The notes under the pieces were generated by a model, which saw only the letters and a list, made by a program, of their open reading frames with translations, did no database searches and had not been told where the DNA came from. A program made the translations under genes and the position numbers. A DNA stretch of 64,000 nucleotides, from contig NZ_CP025000.1 of the NCBI RefSeq assembly GCF_002808045.1, positions 1,426,001 through 1,490,000 on the forward strand, read 5' to 3'. The DNA is from Idiomarina sp. X4. GTDB lineage: Bacteria > Pseudomonadota > Gammaproteobacteria > Enterobacterales > Alteromonadaceae. Below are positions 1-11,210 of this stretch, piece by piece. Position 1 is the first letter of the stretch; every line of letters starts with the position of its first letter.

Positions 1-480
1 AAAGAGTTGCCATTTACAACCACCGTTAGTGTGGATGAAGCGGGTATTTATATCAGCACGGCGGATAGCGATGACGTTGACTGCTGCATAAGCACTGAAC
101 TTGGCGTTTTACCGGAACTGCAGGATACCGCCAATTTAACGCGTCTAATTAAGGCTGATCAGCTCGATATTGATGGCGACCCTATGTTGGCGCAACAACT
201 GGTGGGCTTGTTTAAGTCGCTGGATGTCGACTGGGAAGCCGAATTGGCGAATACACTCGGAGATGCCCCCGCACATTGGTTCATGAAACTGTGGCACAAA
301 AGTCGAAGCCACGTCGAGAAAAGGTTGGAAGAAAGTAAACGTTGGTTTAAAGGCGTTGTCACAGATGAGAAACAGTTGCTTCCAACGCGCGAAGAATTTA
401 ATGAATTCAAAGACAATATGCAGCAATTGCGTGCAAAAGTAGAGCGCCTGCAAAGGCAGTTCGGGGAAAGGAAGAGCTAA
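1..480 (+). CDS. ubiJ: UbiJ, ubiquinone biosynthesis accessory factor (5' partial)
   Basis: The reading frame is open from the left edge, so the N-terminus lies outside the window. The visible 159 codons are the C-terminal part of an SCP2-type lipid-binding protein. They end in a charged, heptad-like helix (about the last 45 residues), as in UbiJ. UbiJ is an organising, lipid-binding subunit of the soluble complex that makes ubiquinone. The TTG at position 7 is not a convincing start. The stop codon overlaps the ubiB start by one base, matching the ubiE-ubiJ-ubiB order of enterobacteria. The assignment rests on context as much as on sequence. Confidence 0.85.
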   Translation, partial: KELPFTTTVSVDEAGIYISTADSDDVDCCISTELGVLPELQDTANLTRLIKADQLDIDGDPMLAQQLVGLFKSLDVDWEAELANTLGDAPAHWFMKLWHKSRSHVEKRLEESKRWFKGVVTDEKQLLPTREEFNEFKDNMQQLRAKVERLQRQFGERKS

Positions 481-2138
481 TGCGGACTCGGCGTTTTTAC
501 AAAATCACTAAAACCTTACTGACTTACGGGCTGGATGACTTAATTCCGGCTCGTTGGCTACCCTGGACGATACGCTTAGGTCGTCATGCGTTATTCTGGA
601 TGCCGAATAAGCACAAAGACAAACCGGCTGGGGTTCGCCTAAGGTTAGCGTTGGAACAGCTGGGGCCAGTTTGGGTTAAATTTGGTCAAATGCTGTCAAC
701 TCGCCGTGACTTACTGCCGCCGGATATTGCTATTGAGCTGGCGCGCTTGCAGGACAAGGTACCGCCATTCAACGGTGAAGCGGCCCAGAAGATCATTGAG
801 AAGTCGTTAAACCTGAATAGTATCGACGATTGTTTTATTGATTTTGACACGACACCTTTGGCTTCGGCCTCGATTGCCCAAGTGCATACTGCGCAGCTAA
901 AACAGGCGGACGATATTGTCGACGTGGTCATTAAAGTCATTCGGCCAGATATTCGTGAAACCATTCATGCCGACCTTGAGTTGATGGAAACACTGGCCTC
1001 TGTGGCGGCGCGACACCTGCCCGACGGGCGTCGGCTAAAGCCCAAAGAAGTGGTTAAAGAATACCGTAAGACATTGCTAGACGAGTTGGACTTATTGCGT
1101 GAAGCGGGCAATGCGATTCAGCTTAAGCGTAACTTTGAAAACTCTGACATGCTCTATATTCCGGTGGTTTACAGTGACTACAGCCGCCATAACGTAATGG
1201 TGATGGAGCGCATTGACGGCATACCGGTGAGCGATGTTGATACTCTGCGAGCCCGTGGTGTCGATATGAAAAAGCTGGCTGAGCGCGGTGTTGAAGTGTT
1301 CTTTACACAAGTATTCCGCGACAGCTTCTTTCACGCCGACATGCATCCTGGCAATATTTTTGTCGCCAAAGACGACCCGTTGCACCCACGCTATATTGGC
1401 ATCGATTTTGGTATTGTCGGTACCCTGAACAGGGACGACAAACGCTATTTGGCGGAAAACTTTTTGGCCTTTTTTAATCGCGACTATCGAAAAGTCGCTG
1501 AGCTGCATGTTGACTCCGGTTGGGTACCCCGCCACACCAATATCGAAGAGTTCGAATCGGCGATTCGCACGGTTTGTGAGCCTATCTTCGAAAAGCCACT
1601 GGCGGAAATTTCGTTTGGACATGTACTGATCAATTTGTTTAACACTGCCCGCCGTTTTGAAATGGAAGTGCAGCCGCAGCTAGTGCTACTGCAAAAAACC
1701 CTGCTTTATATTGAAGGCTTAGGACGTCAGCTTTACCCCGAGCTGGATTTGTGGAAAACCGCAAAACCTTTCCTTGAGCGCTGGATGAATGAGCAATTAG
1801 GTTGGCGTGCCGTTGTTCGCTCGGTAAAAGAGAATGCGCCTTACTGGGCGGAAAAAATGCCGGAAATTCCGAACATGATTTACGACAGTCTGCGCCAGTA
1901 TCAAACGCAACCTAAGCAAAATGACTATCGTTGGCAAGCGCTGCTTCGCGCGCAAAAGCAGGCCTCAACGTCAACCTTCTGGACCGTGTTAAGTGCCAGC
2001 GGACTCATTTGTACCACGCTATTATGGACGGACACCGAATTGTCGGCGCCAACTATCGGCTCTGGTATAATGACGATATTACTAGCCGTCATGGCCTGGC
2101 GAAGCCGGCCGAAAACGTCGAACGGCGAATTTAACTAA
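480..2138 (+). CDS. ubiB: UbiB, atypical kinase/ATPase for ubiquinone synthesis
   Basis: This is a 552-residue ABC1/ADCK/UbiB-family protein, close to the roughly 546 residues of E. coli UbiB. It carries the family's KxGQ motif as KFGQ (residues 67-70), an alanine-rich nucleotide loop (ASASIAQVH), an HxDxHPGN catalytic loop (285-292) and a DFG motif (309-311). Two hydrophobic helices near the C-terminus anchor it to the inner membrane. UbiB is needed for aerobic ubiquinone synthesis, probably by helping extract hydrophobic intermediates. The start overlaps the ubiJ stop (TAATG), which implies translational coupling. tatA follows 20 bases downstream. Confidence 0.96.
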   Translation: MRTRRFYKITKTLLTYGLDDLIPARWLPWTIRLGRHALFWMPNKHKDKPAGVRLRLALEQLGPVWVKFGQMLSTRRDLLPPDIAIELARLQDKVPPFNGEAAQKIIEKSLNLNSIDDCFIDFDTTPLASASIAQVHTAQLKQADDIVDVVIKVIRPDIRETIHADLELMETLASVAARHLPDGRRLKPKEVVKEYRKTLLDELDLLREAGNAIQLKRNFENSDMLYIPVVYSDYSRHNVMVMERIDGIPVSDVDTLRARGVDMKKLAERGVEVFFTQVFRDSFFHADMHPGNIFVAKDDPLHPRYIGIDFGIVGTLNRDDKRYLAENFLAFFNRDYRKVAELHVDSGWVPRHTNIEEFESAIRTVCEPIFEKPLAEISFGHVLINLFNTARRFEMEVQPQLVLLQKTLLYIEGLGRQLYPELDLWKTAKPFLERWMNEQLGWRAVVRSVKENAPYWAEKMPEIPNMIYDSLRQYQTQPKQNDYRWQALLRAQKQASTSTFWTVLSASGLICTTLLWTDTELSAPTIGSGIMTILLAVMAWRSRPKTSNGEFN

Positions 2139-2158
2139 AAACGATTATAGGAAAGCAC

Positions 2159-2383
2159 ATGGGTATATCACCTTGGCAGTTAATCATTCTGCTCGTTATT
2201 GTTGTTTTACTGTTTGGCACCAAGCGTTTACGTAATATGGGATCAGACTTGGGTAATGCTGTGAAAGGCTTCAAAAAGTCAATGAATGATGAAGCTGACA
2301 ACAAAGACGATAAAGAAAAAAAGAAAGAGTCGCTGCAAGACAAAGAGCAACATGACGACTCGGACACCTCTGGAAAGCCTTAA
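2159..2383 (+). CDS. tatA: TatA, Sec-independent translocase pore subunit
   Basis: This 74-residue protein has one N-terminal transmembrane helix (about 5-21), the FGTKRLR hinge, an amphipathic helix and a highly charged, acidic and lysine-rich tail. TatA oligomerises to let folded, twin-arginine-signal proteins cross the inner membrane. A good ribosome site (AGGAAAG) lies just before the ATG. tatB starts at the base after the stop codon. The length is somewhat short for TatA but normal for the family. Confidence 0.95.
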   Translation: MGISPWQLIILLVIVVLLFGTKRLRNMGSDLGNAVKGFKKSMNDEADNKDDKEKKKESLQDKEQHDDSDTSGKP

Positions 2384-2734
2384 ATGTTCGATATTGGCTT
2401 TTGGGAGTTATTGCTGATAGCAATTGTCGGGCTGCTGGTACTTGGACCCGAGCGGCTCCCTTCTGCCATTCGTGGCTTCCAACGTATGCTTAGCGGTGTG
2501 CGCCAATACACGCAAAAAGTCCAAAGTGAACTCGATCATGAACTTCGTATTAAAGAGTTGCACGAGCACTTAAAACAGGCAGAAAGTCAGGACCTCGAAA
2601 ACCTTAGCCCTGAATTGCAGCGTTCGCTGGTTGAACTAAGAAATGCCGCCGCAGACGTTCAACGTCCCTATTCGAAAAGGCCGGATGACTCAAATTCACC
2701 GAATACGGCAGATAAGAGCAGGGACAGTGAATGA
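2384..2734 (+). CDS. tatB: TatB, twin-arginine translocase receptor subunit
   Basis: This 116-residue protein has an N-terminal membrane helix followed by the LGPERLP hinge and an amphipathic helix. A long charged region comes next, with a variable tail rich in Asn, Ser and Asp. TatB forms the substrate receptor with TatC. It directly abuts tatA and overlaps tatC by four bases (ATGA), so the three genes are one translational unit. It is shorter than E. coli TatB (171 residues) because of its tail. Confidence 0.95.
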   Translation: MFDIGFWELLLIAIVGLLVLGPERLPSAIRGFQRMLSGVRQYTQKVQSELDHELRIKELHEHLKQAESQDLENLSPELQRSLVELRNAAADVQRPYSKRPDDSNSPNTADKSRDSE

Positions 2735-3474
2735 GTGACTCACCGTTACTGAACCACTTGCTGGAATTGCGTAATCGACTGTTGCGATCGGTGCTCGTGG
2801 TGTTGGTGGTGTTTGCGGCATTGGCTTATTTTGCTAATGCTCTTTATAACTTGCTTGCGCAGCCGCTGCTAGTGGCCCTACCCGACGATGCTCAGATGAT
2901 AGCAACCGATGTGGCCGCTCCCTTTTTTACGCCCTTCAAGCTGACATTCGTCATCGCACTGGCGCTTGCCATACCCTATTTGTTATGGCAACTCTGGGCC
3001 TTTATTGCCCCCGGTCTGTACCGAAAAGAAAAGCGTTTAGTGGTACCGCTACTGGTGAGCAGTACGTTGTTGTTTTATGCAGGTATTGCGTTTGCGTATT
3101 TTGTGGTGTTGCCTATTGCCATGGCCTTTTTTACCGGTGCGGCTCCCGAAGGCGTTACGGTTGCGACGGATATAAGCCGTTACCTCGATTTCGTCCTGGC
3201 CATATTTATGGCCTTTGGTATTGCGTTTGAAACGCCTGTTGCCATTATGCTGCTGATATGGAGCGGTGTCAGTACTCGCGAATCGTTGGCACGTAAACGT
3301 CCCTATATTATTGTGGGGGCGTTTACTGTCGGTATGCTGTTAACGCCGCCGGACGTTATTTCGCAAACTTTACTGGCTATTCCCATGTGGCTGCTGTTTG
3401 AGCTGGGTTTGCAAATAAGTCGCTGGTACACACCCGCAAAGTCGAATGACAAAGAACAGGCTGATGAGGCTTAA
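2731..3474 (+). CDS. tatC: TatC, twin-arginine signal receptor
   Basis: This 247-residue polytopic inner-membrane protein has six predicted membrane helices. The N-terminal cytosolic segment [12 protein letters not shown] is typical of TatC. The loop around FKLTFVIAL and the segment [12 protein letters not shown] match the conserved region that recognises the RR signal. TatC binds the signal peptide together with TatB. The start overlaps the end of tatB, and tatD follows after two bases. Confidence 0.96.
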   Translation: MSDSPLLNHLLELRNRLLRSVLVVLVVFAALAYFANALYNLLAQPLLVALPDDAQMIATDVAAPFFTPFKLTFVIALALAIPYLLWQLWAFIAPGLYRKEKRLVVPLLVSSTLLFYAGIAFAYFVVLPIAMAFFTGAAPEGVTVATDISRYLDFVLAIFMAFGIAFETPVAIMLLIWSGVSTRESLARKRPYIIVGAFTVGMLLTPPDVISQTLLAIPMWLLFELGLQISRWYTPAKSNDKEQADEA

Positions 3475-3476
3475 CG

Positions 3477-4256
3477 ATGTGGTTTGATGCTGGAGTGAAT
3501 TTAACCAACAAACGGTTATTGAAGGCGTTGCCTGAAGTGATGGAGGCTGCGGAAAAAGCTGGAGTGACAAGGCAGCTGATTATAGCGACCTCGCTCGAAG
3601 AAACGCGAGAAGCGATAAAGCTTTGTGAGCAATATCCACAGCAGTTAGTAATGACTGCTGGTATCCACCCCCATGACGCTGGAGAAGCCCCCAAAAGTTT
3701 TGCTGATGAGTTGAGAGCACTTGCTGAGCACAAAGCTGTTGTTGCTATTGGCGAGTGCGGGCTGGACTTTAACCGAAATTATTCGCCTCAAGACACTCAA
3801 GAACAAGTATTCGTTGCGCAAATAAAGTTAGCGAATGAGCTCAACTTGCCGTTGTACCTCCACGAGCGAGACGCTACTGATAAACAAATTGAATTGTTGA
3901 ACCGCTACTGCGATGATGAGACAACTTGTTTAACGCATTGCTTTACTGGCGGGCCAGCAGAATTAGAGCGGTATTTGGAGAGAGGTCACTGGTTTGGCGT
4001 AACAGGGTGGATTTGTGATGAACGTCGTAACAGCGAATTACTGACCGCTTTGCCGAGTATTCCGCTTGAGCGTTTAGTACTGGAAACCGATGCACCGTTT
4101 TTACTGCCCCGAGGCATTAAGCCGCGGCCTAAAATGAATGAGCCAAAGTATTTACCGGTTATTGGGACTGCAGTAGCAGAGGCGCTGGATATATCGGCGG
4201 AAGCACTGGCGGAACAAACCACTGACAACGCCAAGCGATTATTTAACCTAGGGTAA
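3477..4256 (+). CDS. tatD: TatD, metal-dependent 3'-5' nuclease
   Basis: This 259-residue TIM-barrel amidohydrolase-fold protein is of the TatD DNase family. The N-terminus reads MWFDAGVNLT, as in true TatD rather than YcfH, which has an HxH there. Metal- and active-site motifs are GIHPHDAGE, GECGLDFNRNY, HERD, HCFTGG and ETDAPFLLPR. TatD has DNase/exonuclease activity linked to repair and DNA turnover and is not required for Tat export despite its position. It is the last gene of the tat operon. Confidence 0.95.
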   Translation: MWFDAGVNLTNKRLLKALPEVMEAAEKAGVTRQLIIATSLEETREAIKLCEQYPQQLVMTAGIHPHDAGEAPKSFADELRALAEHKAVVAIGECGLDFNRNYSPQDTQEQVFVAQIKLANELNLPLYLHERDATDKQIELLNRYCDDETTCLTHCFTGGPAELERYLERGHWFGVTGWICDERRNSELLTALPSIPLERLVLETDAPFLLPRGIKPRPKMNEPKYLPVIGTAVAEALDISAEALAEQTTDNAKRLFNLG

Positions 4257-4262
4257 CTTGTA

Positions 4263-6038
4263 TTGCGCTTAACACGACGGCTGACAAAACATTTTATGCT
4301 GATGATACTTGTCATCGGTATGGTCGTTGCGTTTTCAGCGAACGCACAGTTACTGAGCAAGACAGGGTCGTCTTTAGGCATTGAATACACAAACAGTGAG
4401 AAAAAGCTGTCACTGGAAGAGGTAAAACGGCTTAATGACGAGCAATGGTCTGCCTTAGAATCAGACAGAGCCTCCTTTGGTTACACAACTGACGAATATT
4501 GGTTTCGATTTCAGTTACAAGGTTCAAATACCGACAGAGTGCTGCACATTGCTTATCCGCTGCTCGATGAGTTGAGTATTTACATACAAACGGATGCGGG
4601 TATAAAAACGTATGAGCTCGGCGATACGAAGCCGTTTCATGAGCGTCCAATTCCCACGTCTGAATTTGCGGTACCACTGCCTGGAGGCACCAATGGCATG
4701 GTATACATTAGCGCGACCAGCCAAAGCTCTATGCGGTTGCCAATAGCGGTGCGATCGAACATCGGCTTCTTTGAAACTCAAATGAATCGGCGTATTGCTG
4801 AAGGTATCTATTTCGGAGTTCTGTTGTGTATGGCGGTGTATAACCTGTTCGGCTTTGTCGCGTCGCGAGAGCCGGAGTTTGGTCTGTACTCGTTATATAC
4901 CGTGTTTTTCGCCGGTCTGATGCTCTCTTTGGAAGGTCTGGGTTTTCACTACCTCTGGCCCGAGTCCATTTATCTTCAGGATAAAGGCATCCCCATATTC
5001 GGTAGCCTGACATTTTTAACTGCCGCTCTATTTGCCTATCAGCTATTAGAGCTGAAGCGATATCGAAATACACTGGGACGTGGGTTGATGGTTATGGCAT
5101 TTTTGTCCGCCGCCAGTTTAGTGGTGGGGATATTTGCCAGTTATCGAATCAGCATTCATATGCTACTGATCCTGGCCGCCCCGGGGTGCTTTTTCTTGTT
5201 GTTGGTGGGTGCTTACTTATGGCGTAAAGGTTTCCTGTACGCTCGGATTTTTACATTGGCGTGGTGCAGCTTATTGCTGTCTGTGGTTGCAAACTCGCTC
5301 GGTTATTTGGGTGTCATAGACAGCATGTTCATTCAACGCCATGCCATCATGCTCGGTTCAGGGATAGAAATACTGCTACTTTCTTGGGTATTGGCAGTGC
5401 GCTACAACGAGCAGCGCAAAGAACGCCTGGCGGCGCAGCAAAAGTACAATCAAGAGCTTGAAGAAAATGTTGAAGAACGCACTTTTGAGCTGCAAATTGC
5501 GTTGCGTGAATTGCAGGACGTGAATAGTGAGCTCGAGCAAAAGAATATGGAAGATCCGCTCACGGGGCTTTATAACCGTCGCTATTTCCAGCAACACCTT
5601 GAACGCGAGTTACGCAGAACGTTGCGCAGAGAGTTACCATTGGCGTTACTGATGATTGACGTCGACCGTTTCAAACCCATTAACGATACCCACGGACACA
5701 TGGTGGGTGACCAAATTTTAAAACAGTTAGCTAACTTAATGAGGCAGCACGCTAAGCGAGCCGCTGATGTCGTTTGTCGATATGGTGGCGAAGAGTTTGC
5801 TATTATTCTGCCTGAAACGGACCTTGATGATGCGCGGATCTTTGCTGATCAACTGCTAAGTATGGTTAGGGAGCAGCGCTTTGAAACTGATGTCGGAGAA
5901 CAGCGTATCACCATCAGTGCCGGTGTTATTTCAACTAGCAATCGTATTTTTGATAACGTGGATGAGCTTTTCAAAGCCGCAGATGAGGCCTTGTATACCG
6001 CTAAGAATCAAGGTCGTGATCAGGTGGCTGAGCAGTAA
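4263..6038 (+). CDS. Diguanylate cyclase with 7TM-DISM sensor module
   Basis: The 591-residue protein has an N-terminal signal/anchor segment, a periplasmic DISMED2-like beta domain (about 40-170) and seven membrane helices (about 183-385). A coiled-coil linker (about 390-430) leads to a C-terminal GGDEF domain. The active site is GGEEF (508-512), a functional variant. The inhibitory RxxD site lies five residues upstream (R499, D502), so product feedback by c-di-GMP is expected. The outer domain may sense a carbohydrate or similar ligand, an inference from the family. The chosen start is a TTG six bases after tatD; an in-frame ATG at 4296 is possible. hemB follows. Confidence 0.92.
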   Translation: MRLTRRLTKHFMLMILVIGMVVAFSANAQLLSKTGSSLGIEYTNSEKKLSLEEVKRLNDEQWSALESDRASFGYTTDEYWFRFQLQGSNTDRVLHIAYPLLDELSIYIQTDAGIKTYELGDTKPFHERPIPTSEFAVPLPGGTNGMVYISATSQSSMRLPIAVRSNIGFFETQMNRRIAEGIYFGVLLCMAVYNLFGFVASREPEFGLYSLYTVFFAGLMLSLEGLGFHYLWPESIYLQDKGIPIFGSLTFLTAALFAYQLLELKRYRNTLGRGLMVMAFLSAASLVVGIFASYRISIHMLLILAAPGCFFLLLVGAYLWRKGFLYARIFTLAWCSLLLSVVANSLGYLGVIDSMFIQRHAIMLGSGIEILLLSWVLAVRYNEQRKERLAAQQKYNQELEENVEERTFELQIALRELQDVNSELEQKNMEDPLTGLYNRRYFQQHLERELRRTLRRELPLALLMIDVDRFKPINDTHGHMVGDQILKQLANLMRQHAKRAADVVCRYGGEEFAIILPETDLDDARIFADQLLSMVREQRFETDVGEQRITISAGVISTSNRIFDNVDELFKAADEALYTAKNQGRDQVAEQ

Positions 6039-6052
6039 AGCAGGAGTAATAA

Positions 6053-7057
<1,005 letters not shown>

Positions 7058-7060
7058 CCG

Positions 7061-7987
7061 TTAAGCCGTTACTTCATTGGCAAGCTGTGCGAGTAATCCC
7101 TCGCGCAGTGCGCCATAGGTTACTTCAAACTCATCGATATTGAGCGCCTCAGTAATTCCCGAAAGAATCGCTAAGCCGCCGGCAAGCACCGCTTTTCTGT
7201 CTTCCCTCAAGCCCGGGAAGTCGAGTGCGTTTACGGTTCCTTTTTGCGCGCATCGTCGAATGAGTTCATTAAGCCACTCACGCGTTAGCGTAGGCTGACT
7301 TTCCGCGTTTGCTATTTCACTAACCGCTCTGAATGTGCCCGACGCACCCAGTACACGTTGCCAGCTGTGCTGATGGTAGTCGTTGAGAAAAGGCTCAATG
7401 AGGGCCGTAGCTTCACGTTTTGCCTGTGCGAAAGCCGGTTCACTCATCACGCCGCCTTTAAAATAACGGTTTTGAAAAACCACACAGCCCATGTCTAAAC
7501 TTTGCAGGTATTTAGGGGTCAGCCCATGCCCAGCGATAACTTCTGTACTGGCGCCCCCAATATCAATGACCAATACATCGTTGGCGCACTGAGACACACT
7601 GCAAACGCCCGAGTAAATTAATTCAGCTTCCTGCTCACCGGTAATCACCTGAATAGGACGGCCTAAAGCATTTTCAAATTGCTCTAATAGTTGGACTTGA
7701 TTACTGGCTTTGCGTAATGCCGCCGTCGCGACAACGGTCACCGCATCTGGCTGGAATTGTTCGAGCTCTGCGGCAAAACCTGACAAGCATTGACATGCCC
7801 GTTTCGCTGCGTCGTCATCAATGCTATTCGCTGAGTTAAGTCCGTCTGCCAGTCTGACTTTCTGTTTGTGCCGTGTAAGCACTCGGGGCTTTGGGAAAAA
7901 ACCGGTCATTGAAACTTCTGCCATCAACAAATGAAAGCTGTTTGAGCCCATGTCGATGGCAGCCAGTTTTTTCTTTTTCAGCGCCAT
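7061..7987 (-). CDS. gppA: Ppx/GppA-family phosphatase (short form)
   Basis: Starting at the ATG at 7987, the product is 308 residues. Family motifs are AIDMGSNSFHLL near the N-terminus, VIDIGGASTE in the middle and GASGTFRAVSEI. These belong to the ASKHA actin-like fold that hydrolyses pppGpp or polyphosphate. Enterobacterial GppA and Ppx are about 500 residues because they carry a C-terminal HD-like domain, which is absent here. The longer frame reaching 8026 overlaps the end of rhlB and lacks support. The gene sits directly downstream of rhlB, as in E. coli, which favours the gppA name. Whether it acts on pppGpp, polyphosphate or both is not shown. Confidence 0.88.
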   Translation of the reverse strand: MALKKKKLAAIDMGSNSFHLLMAEVSMTGFFPKPRVLTRHKQKVRLADGLNSANSIDDDAAKRACQCLSGFAAELEQFQPDAVTVVATAALRKASNQVQLLEQFENALGRPIQVITGEQEAELIYSGVCSVSQCANDVLVIDIGGASTEVIAGHGLTPKYLQSLDMGCVVFQNRYFKGGVMSEPAFAQAKREATALIEPFLNDYHQHSWQRVLGASGTFRAVSEIANAESQPTLTREWLNELIRRCAQKGTVNALDFPGLREDRKAVLAGGLAILSGITEALNIDEFEVTYGALREGLLAQLANEVTA

Positions 7988-7994
7988 TGGCGAA

Positions 7995-9266
7995 TTACGA
8001 CCTCGGTGGTCCTGAACGACGACCACGAGGCTTGCCTTTATTGCCTCCGGAGTTATGGCGGCGTCGGCGTTGCGGTGGACGGGGGCGTCTCAGGTCACTC
8101 AACATAGCGTCTGCATCGTACTTAGTAACCGGAATGCTGTGGCCAATATACTCTTCAATAGCCGGAAGGTTATAAACATACTCTTCACACGCCAGGCTAA
8201 TAGCTGCGCCGCTTGCGCCAGCACGGCCTGTGCGTCCTATGCGGTGTACGTAATCTTCACAGTCGTCCGGTAAATCGAAGTTATAGACATGCGTCACTTC
8301 CGGAATATGCAGTCCGCGTGCAGCGACATCGGTTGCGACCAAAAAGTCGATGCGGGCTTCTGAGAAGTCATCGAGAATTTTGAGTCGTTTCTTTTGGGGG
8401 ACGTCACCTGTGAGTAGACCTGCTCGGTGGCCGTTTGCCACTAACCAACCGTGAACTTTCTCACAGCCATGCTTGGTGTTAGCGAAAACAATCGCCTTTT
8501 CTGGCCAATCTTCCTCAATAAGCGTTAACAGAAGCGGGAATTTATCCGGCTTCGATGGGTAAAATAATTCTTCGGTAACCCGCACTGCGGTTTTCTGTGC
8601 CGGCTCAACTTCCAGTTTCGTTGGCGCGTTCATGTGCTCGTAGGCAAGCTCCTGCACACGATAGGACAACGTCGCTGAGAATAACAGGTTCAGGCGCTTC
8701 GCCGGCTCTGGCATTTTTCTAAGCAAGTAACGAATGTCATCGATGAAGCCTAAGTCAAACATGCGATCGGCTTCGTCCAGCACCACCACCTCAATGTCAT
8801 TCAATGAGAATAAGCCTTGCTTATAAAAGTCGATAAGGCGACCGGTCGTGCCAACGAGAATATCCGGGCTATTGCTCAGTTGTTCCTTTTGAGCGTCGTA
8901 ACCTTCGCCACCGTATATGACACCCATGTTTAAACCGCAGCTTTCAAGCAATGGTTCTGCATCGTGGGCAATCTGAATGGCCAGTTCTCGCGTAGGAGCC
9001 ATAATGAGTGCACGAGGGCCTGAATCGGTTTTTTCGGACGACGCGTTCTGCATTAAGCGGTTGAAAGTCGCCAGAAGAAATGACAAGGTTTTCCCTGTTC
9101 CGGTTTGAGCCTGACCAGCAACGTCGCGCTCAGATAACGCAACAGGCAGACTTAACGCCTGGATTGGAGTACAATATTCGAATCCGGCATTGGATAGCGC
9201 TTGCTGTAATTTGGGATGAAGCGCCAAATCAGCGAAACGAGTTTCTGAAAGATGTGTTTTATTCAT
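7995..9266 (-). CDS. rhlB: RhlB, DEAD-box RNA helicase of the degradosome
   Basis: This 423-residue DEAD-box helicase has a Q-motif region ([11 protein letters not shown]), Walker A (AQTGTGKT), the DEAD box ([14 protein letters not shown]), SAT, and [10 protein letters not shown]. The tail (about 395-423) is short and basic, rich in Arg, Pro and Gly. RhlB unwinds structured RNA for RNase E and PNPase. The divergent arrangement with trxA followed by rho is the classical enterobacterial order, which separates RhlB from the other DEAD-box paralogues. gppA follows in the same direction after seven bases. Confidence 0.95.
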   Translation of the reverse strand: MNKTHLSETRFADLALHPKLQQALSNAGFEYCTPIQALSLPVALSERDVAGQAQTGTGKTLSFLLATFNRLMQNASSEKTDSGPRALIMAPTRELAIQIAHDAEPLLESCGLNMGVIYGGEGYDAQKEQLSNSPDILVGTTGRLIDFYKQGLFSLNDIEVVVLDEADRMFDLGFIDDIRYLLRKMPEPAKRLNLLFSATLSYRVQELAYEHMNAPTKLEVEPAQKTAVRVTEELFYPSKPDKFPLLLTLIEEDWPEKAIVFANTKHGCEKVHGWLVANGHRAGLLTGDVPQKKRLKILDDFSEARIDFLVATDVAARGLHIPEVTHVYNFDLPDDCEDYVHRIGRTGRAGASGAAISLACEEYVYNLPAIEEYIGHSIPVTKYDADAMLSDLRRPRPPQRRRRHNSGGNKGKPRGRRSGPPRS

Positions 9267-9357
9267 AAGTTATAAGCATATCAGTTTGCGCTTGTATTCA
9301 AAAACAGAAATAATACTATTCTATATTTCCACGCGAAAGAATTTAGCGGAGAGTACC

Positions 9358-9684
9358 ATGAGTGACGCAATTGTTCAGCTAAGCGATGACAGTTTTGACG
9401 AAGATGTCATCAAATCCGATAAACCTGTACTGGTCGACTTCTGGGCCGAGTGGTGTGGGCCGTGTAAAATGGTCGCGCCAATTCTGGACGACATTGCCGA
9501 AGAGTACAAAGGTAAGTTGGTTATTGGGAAGCTGAACGTGGATCATAACGAGCAAACCCCACCGAAATTTAATATTCGCGGCATTCCTACATTGCTGCTG
9601 TTTAAAGACGGCGATGTCATTGCAACGAAAGTGGGTGCACTGTCTCGTGCACAGCTGGTCGAATTTTTAGAACAGCACATTTAA
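9358..9684 (+). CDS. trxA: Thioredoxin 1
   Basis: This 108-residue thioredoxin has the redox motif WCGPC (W32-C36) and the cis-proline loop GIPTLLLF. It reduces disulfides of ribonucleotide reductase and many other proteins in the cytosol. The frame is open further upstream, but the ATG at 9358 has a GGAGAG ribosome site and gives the usual thioredoxin N-terminus ([13 protein letters not shown]). It is transcribed away from rhlB and followed by a clear intrinsic terminator. Confidence 0.97.
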   Translation: MSDAIVQLSDDSFDEDVIKSDKPVLVDFWAEWCGPCKMVAPILDDIAEEYKGKLVIGKLNVDHNEQTPPKFNIRGIPTLLLFKDGDVIATKVGALSRAQLVEFLEQHI

Positions 9685-9692
9685 TCGGTATC

Positions 9693-9722
9693 AAAAAGCG
9701 GCGCATTATGCGCCGTTTTTGT
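9693..9722 (+). terminator. Intrinsic terminator of trxA
   Basis: A GC-rich stem (CGGCGCA paired with TGCGCCG, extended by A-T pairs on each side) with a three-base loop is followed by TTTTTG. It lies nine bases after the trxA stop codon. Confidence 0.85.
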
Positions 9723-9934
9723 TAGCAAAACTGGACGAATTCTAATTTTGGTGATACCTTCTGTTTATTAACTATTCAAGCAGGCTTGCCAACTCCACCG
9801 GCGCGCCTTGTTAAGTAAGAGAAACTTCTGTTTCTGACTTCGCAACTCGCGAAATCCGAACGTTCCATTTGTTTTAATATTCTAGAGTCAATAAAAAAGG
9901 CTTTGTGTTCAATCGATAACTCGAAAACCCTCCT
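9723..9934 (+). promoter_or_regulatory. rho upstream leader region
   Basis: About 210 bases separate the trxA terminator from the rho ATG. No convincing reading frame is present. Rho in enterobacteria is autoregulated by Rho-dependent attenuation in a long leader, and this long leader is compatible with that. No specific rut site can be proven by eye. The promoter was not identified with confidence. Confidence 0.35.
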
Positions 9935-11203
9935 ATGAATCTAACTGAACTTAAAGATAAACCCGTAAACGAGCTCGTTGAGCTCGCGGACTCAATGGGC
10001 CTTGAAAATATGGCCCGTCTGCGTAAGCAAGACATCATTTTTGCTATTTTAAAAGCCCACGCGAAAAGCGGTGAAGACATATACGGCGGCGGTGTGTTGG
10101 AAATATTGCAGGACGGCTTCGGCTTCTTGCGATCGGCCGATTCGTCATATTTGGCCGGTCCCGATGACATTTATGTATCGCCTAGCCAAATTCGTCGCTT
10201 TAACTTGCGCACAGGTGATACGATTGGCGGTAAAATTCGACCGCCGAAAGACAGCGAACGTTATTTTGCCCTCCTGAAAATTCGCGAAGTCAACTTCGAC
10301 AAACCTGAAAACTCCCGTAATAAAATTCTCTTTGAAAACCTGACACCATTGCATGCAGATGAACGTTTTCGTTTAGAGCGTGGTAACGGCAGTACGGAAG
10401 ATATTACGGCGCGTGTTCTTGATTTGTCGGCCCCGATTGGTAAAGGTCAGCGTGGTCTTATTGTGGCGCCACCGAAAGCGGGTAAGACGCTATTACTGCA
10501 AAACGTTGCAACATCTATTGCGGCGAACCATCCGGAAGCAGAGCTTATTGTGCTGCTTATCGATGAACGTCCGGAAGAAGTAACGGAAATGCACCGTTTG
10601 GTGCAGGGTGAAGTGGTTGCTTCAACCTTCGATGAGCCAGCCAGCCGCCACGTACAGGTCGCTGAAATGGTTATCGAAAAAGCGAAGCGTTTGGTTGAGC
10701 ACAAAAAAGATGTTGTCATCTTATTGGACTCGATTACTCGTTTGGCGCGCGCTTATAACACCGTTATTCCAAGCTCAGGTAAAGTCCTGACGGGTGGTGT
10801 GGACGCTAACGCGCTACACAAGCCAAAACGTTTCTTTGGTGCTGCCCGTAACGTTGAAGAAGGTGGCAGCTTAACCATTATTGCAACTGCGCTTATCGAT
10901 ACCGGCTCGAAGATGGATGAAGTTATCTACGAAGAGTTTAAAGGTACCGGTAACATGGAACTGCATTTGAACCGCAAGTTGGCAGAGAAGCGTGTTTTCC
11001 CTGCAATCGACTTTAACCGTTCAGGTACACGTCGTGAAGAATTGCTGACGTCTCAGGACGAGCTTCAGAAAATGTGGATCCTGCGGAAAATTATGAACCC
11101 AATGGGCGAAGTTGAAGCCATGGAGTTTTTGATTGACCGTTTGCAAATGACTAAGACCAACGACGAATTCTTCGAATCGATGAAGCGTCAACGCAACAGC
11201 TAA
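9935..11203 (+). CDS. rho: Transcription termination factor Rho
   Basis: This 422-residue hexameric RNA helicase matches the usual size (E. coli 419). The N-terminal helical and OSP RNA-binding domains occupy about 1-125, with the GFGFLRS RNP-like motif. The Walker A motif APPKAGKT is at 178-185 and Walker B ([16 protein letters not shown]) follows. The Q-loop/R-loop region and the [18 protein letters not shown] segment are intact. It ends transcripts carrying C-rich rut sites. ubiD follows after seven bases. Confidence 0.98.
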   Translation: MNLTELKDKPVNELVELADSMGLENMARLRKQDIIFAILKAHAKSGEDIYGGGVLEILQDGFGFLRSADSSYLAGPDDIYVSPSQIRRFNLRTGDTIGGKIRPPKDSERYFALLKIREVNFDKPENSRNKILFENLTPLHADERFRLERGNGSTEDITARVLDLSAPIGKGQRGLIVAPPKAGKTLLLQNVATSIAANHPEAELIVLLIDERPEEVTEMHRLVQGEVVASTFDEPASRHVQVAEMVIEKAKRLVEHKKDVVILLDSITRLARAYNTVIPSSGKVLTGGVDANALHKPKRFFGAARNVEEGGSLTIIATALIDTGSKMDEVIYEEFKGTGNMELHLNRKLAEKRVFPAIDFNRSGTRREELLTSQDELQKMWILRKIMNPMGEVEAMEFLIDRLQMTKTNDEFFESMKRQRNS

Positions 11204-11210
11204 GCGGCGT

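Noticed and set aside
1092..1622. Long open frame antisense to ubiB
   Set aside because: It lies wholly inside a strongly conserved gene, has no ribosome site and its product resembles no known protein.
9286..9357. N-terminal extension of thioredoxin
   Set aside because: The ATG at 9358 has a good ribosome site and gives the normal thioredoxin N-terminus.
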